Origin: a virus
Length of the DNA: 32,234 nucleotides
IMG/VR virus record: IMGVR_UViG_3300042304_000641
Span: 1-32,234 of that record
Strand: one strand, 5' to 3'
Shown: one piece after another, positions 30,274 through 32,234 of the stretch
Layout of the letters: each line of letters opens with the position of its first letter
Position numbering within the stretch: position 1 is the stretch's first letter
The notes under the pieces: model-generated
Told to the model about the DNA's origin: nothing
What the model saw: only the letters and a program-made list of their open reading frames with translations
The model's database searches: none
Translations under genes and position numbers: made by a program

Positions 30274-32234
30274 CTACCTCAACCGGGCAAATTGTACTCC
30301 ATTTACAGGAGCAATTACTGCCATATCGTTTAAGCTGGCTTGTACTTCAGTAACATTATATCCACAATTGATGGCATCACGGATGAGCAAATCAACTAAT
30401 TTTCTTCCAGTAGATAGATACGAACCAATCCACCAGCGAATATCCATTGTTGGCGCATTCTGGACTTGACCGGGAACAACATAGTCATTACCAGAATTCC
30501 CCATGCGAACATCCAGTTCAGCAGGTATAACGCTATTCGATTTAGACACGAATAGCCGACGATTATTGCTATTGGCCGGTTCGCCATCCACTCTGGACAA
30601 GTTAATCATTTGACGACATTGGCCAACAATACGCCTGCCCAGTGCTTCTCCACCAGAAGACAAATGCGTCACCATGATAATTGATGTATTGGTTCGCTGG
30701 GCAATCTCAGCCAATGGTCTGAAATACTTAACACCATCCTCTGGACGCATCGTATTGTGACTCGTGCTGTTCATGACAGTATCAACAAACACCAGACTAA
30801 CTCCAATTCGCTTTATACGATCCTCAAGCATCTTGAATTGTTCGGCCTTATCCAGCATGGTTCCTTCCGTTGGATCGTCATTCCAGCCATTCAAATAAAT
30901 AGCATCAGCTGGAATTCCAAACTGTTCAGGAAATTGAGCTATTTCGCCCCATTGATTGTCACAGCATAACCACAATACTTTTGATCCTTTATCCAGTGTT
31001 GGAGCAGTCCCATCCGGCCAAGGCATATGGTTGTGAACACGCCTCGCCAAATCAGCACACAATCGAGTTTTACCCGCACCCGGTTCAGCTGCTATGCCAA
31101 CTAGCACACCTCGCTGAATCCAACCGGGCCAAATCCACTGCATGGACTGTCCAAGGCGGATGAGGTCAGCAACAGTTGCATCGCTCTTATCTGCTGGAAC
31201 AGTTTTAGTTGATTCGGAAATCGTCTGCTTTTTAAGCAAACTGCCAATTTTCGATTGGTCGATTTTTCCAGCAGCAGATGAAATTTTATGGGCTAAATCG
31301 CTATCGCTCCAAGGTGGTTGGCATCCCTGATTCCATTCACGAATAGCTGCAAGTGCATCTGGTTCGCTTAAACCAAAACCCTCCAGTAGGATGGAAGCAA
31401 CCCGATAAGTCTTATTGTGACCACTCTGTCCTGATACGGCAGGTTCAATATTTGAAATATACTTCTTAGCCAAATCTAATGGGCTTTTGATTGTATCTTG
31501 ACTAGACGAATAAGCATTCTGCTCACGCCATGCTTCAACTAATTTCTGAATAGATTCAGTATTGGCCTTCCTCGCCTCTGGACTGGTATCACCAACAGAT
31601 ACTATTCCAGTGCAACGCCAAGGCCTCTCAGCTGTAGAGTCACCTTTTCGAGCCATTGTGCCATATACACGAACCATTCGCTGAACATCAAATGTTACCT
31701 TGTCAATCTTTGCGCCAGAAGATATGCACCTTCCGCTTAACTCAGAAAGGAATTCCTTTATAAGGTGGTCACTTGCTTTGTTGGCGGGCATATCTACTGG
31801 GTAGAGCAGATGGCAACCATTGCCAGAATCGGCCTTAATTGGCTCCCTGAAGCCAAATGCTTCCAATGTGGCCATTGCATCGTCTGCAAGCTCAAACGCT
31901 TTGCTACGCTCAAATTCAGTGGCGGAAACATCACTTGGCCGATTTGAATCGCAGTCAATAAATAACCATCGGCGTGAAATTGTTTCTTTTGAACTACTGG
32001 ACTTGATCTTGGTCAGGAATGGCTTGCGCCAAACAGATTGATTTAAATTGGCCAGATCTGGATTGACCGGGTTAGAAACAAGATAGATTCCAACGCATTC
32101 GTCCTTTGCGTCGATCTTATGAACATCGGTAGCAACTGATTCAGCATCACGACCAAAATAGTATTGGTTACGGCATATGCGGGAATCTTCATTCTGCGGG
32201 GAGCGAAGAAGGGCCCGAACCTCAGTGAGAGATT
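30274..32234 (-). CDS. AEP primase-type domain fused to RepA/DnaB-like ATPase, N-terminus outside window
   Basis: The frame is open from 30274 to the right edge, so the N-terminus is missing; 652 residues are visible, counted from 32232. The N-terminal part follows archaeo-eukaryotic primase/prim-pol order: a YLVSNPVNPDLAN strand, the catalytic D93-x-D95 (FIDCDSNRP), GNGCHLLYP with H141, and KIDKVTFDVQRMVRVYGT. A PriCT-like linker domain follows (GHNKTYRVASILLEGFGLS), then an ATPase with Walker A AEPGAGKT (382-389), Walker B LVFVD (D484) and a THLSSGG sensor-like loop. Such proteins prime and drive phage DNA replication. It is the first gene of the - strand operon in this window. Confidence 0.85.
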   Translation of the reverse strand, partial: SLTEVRALLRSPQNEDSRICRNQYYFGRDAESVATDVHKIDAKDECVGIYLVSNPVNPDLANLNQSVWRKPFLTKIKSSSSKETISRRWLFIDCDSNRPSDVSATEFERSKAFELADDAMATLEAFGFREPIKADSGNGCHLLYPVDMPANKASDHLIKEFLSELSGRCISSGAKIDKVTFDVQRMVRVYGTMARKGDSTAERPWRCTGIVSVGDTSPEARKANTESIQKLVEAWREQNAYSSSQDTIKSPLDLAKKYISNIEPAVSGQSGHNKTYRVASILLEGFGLSEPDALAAIREWNQGCQPPWSDSDLAHKISSAAGKIDQSKIGSLLKKQTISESTKTVPADKSDATVADLIRLGQSMQWIWPGWIQRGVLVGIAAEPGAGKTRLCADLARRVHNHMPWPDGTAPTLDKGSKVLWLCCDNQWGEIAQFPEQFGIPADAIYLNGWNDDPTEGTMLDKAEQFKMLEDRIKRIGVSLVFVDTVMNSTSHNTMRPEDGVKYFRPLAEIAQRTNTSIIMVTHLSSGGEALGRRIVGQCRQMINLSRVDGEPANSNNRRLFVSKSNSVIPAELDVRMGNSGNDYVVPGQVQNAPTMDIRWWIGSYLSTGRKLVDLLIRDAINCGYNVTEVQASLNDMAVIAPVNGVQFARLR

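Overview
The window is a contiguous piece of a tailed double-stranded DNA phage (free phage or prophage; no integrase, attachment site or host gene is visible). The first 27.1 kb, all on the + strand, is a head and tail gene block. The last 5.1 kb, all on the - strand, holds small regulatory and membrane genes and a replication primase-ATPase that runs off the right edge. The large terminase runs off the left edge. The tail genes (lambda-type frameshifted chaperone, tube proteins, tape measure, no sheath) indicate a siphovirus-like, non-contractile tail.

Host: several proteins resemble families I associate with Planctomycetota and their phages. These are the Cys/His-rich C-terminus of the 17997-19448 protein, the Pro-rich exported-type protein at 24693, the papain-like peptidase at 25414 and the short secreted protein at 29376. 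This assignment rests on recalled family resemblance, not a search. Base composition looks moderately AT-leaning.

Layout: 1-5709 packaging and portal (TerL, portal with an extra C-terminal domain, small zinc-type protein, ParB-like protein fused to a decayed methylase, Mu F-like minor head protein). 5742-9741 capsid (protease fused to an acidic scaffold-like tail, probable decoration protein, major capsid protein, small post-capsid proteins). 9746-12636 connector and tail tube genes. 12639-14957 tail chaperone pair with a GGGAAAG slippery site, and a short tape measure protein. 14957-19863 mostly unrecognised distal tail or virion proteins. 19935-23702 a holin-like protein and fibre or receptor-binding proteins, one of them a tandem duplication. 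23845-26667 a cassette with a metallophosphoesterase, a Pro-rich protein, a papain-like peptidase and a small membrane protein, bracketed by two intergenic inverted-repeat elements. 26750-27097 an HNH nuclease. The - strand genes meet it tail to tail with overlapping stop codons: a triple zinc-module protein, a winged-helix regulator, several tiny membrane or coiled-coil proteins joined by a repeated 16-nt junction motif, a secreted protein, and the primase-ATPase.

Most genes are packed with 1-20 nt gaps or with ATGA/TAATG overlaps, so translation is probably coupled through long operons. No gene-free stretch exceeds about 215 nt. The features most worth follow-up are the folded intergenic element at 23724-23820, the repeated junction motif on the - strand, the ParB-pseudomethylase fusion, and the enzyme cassette with a papain-like peptidase.
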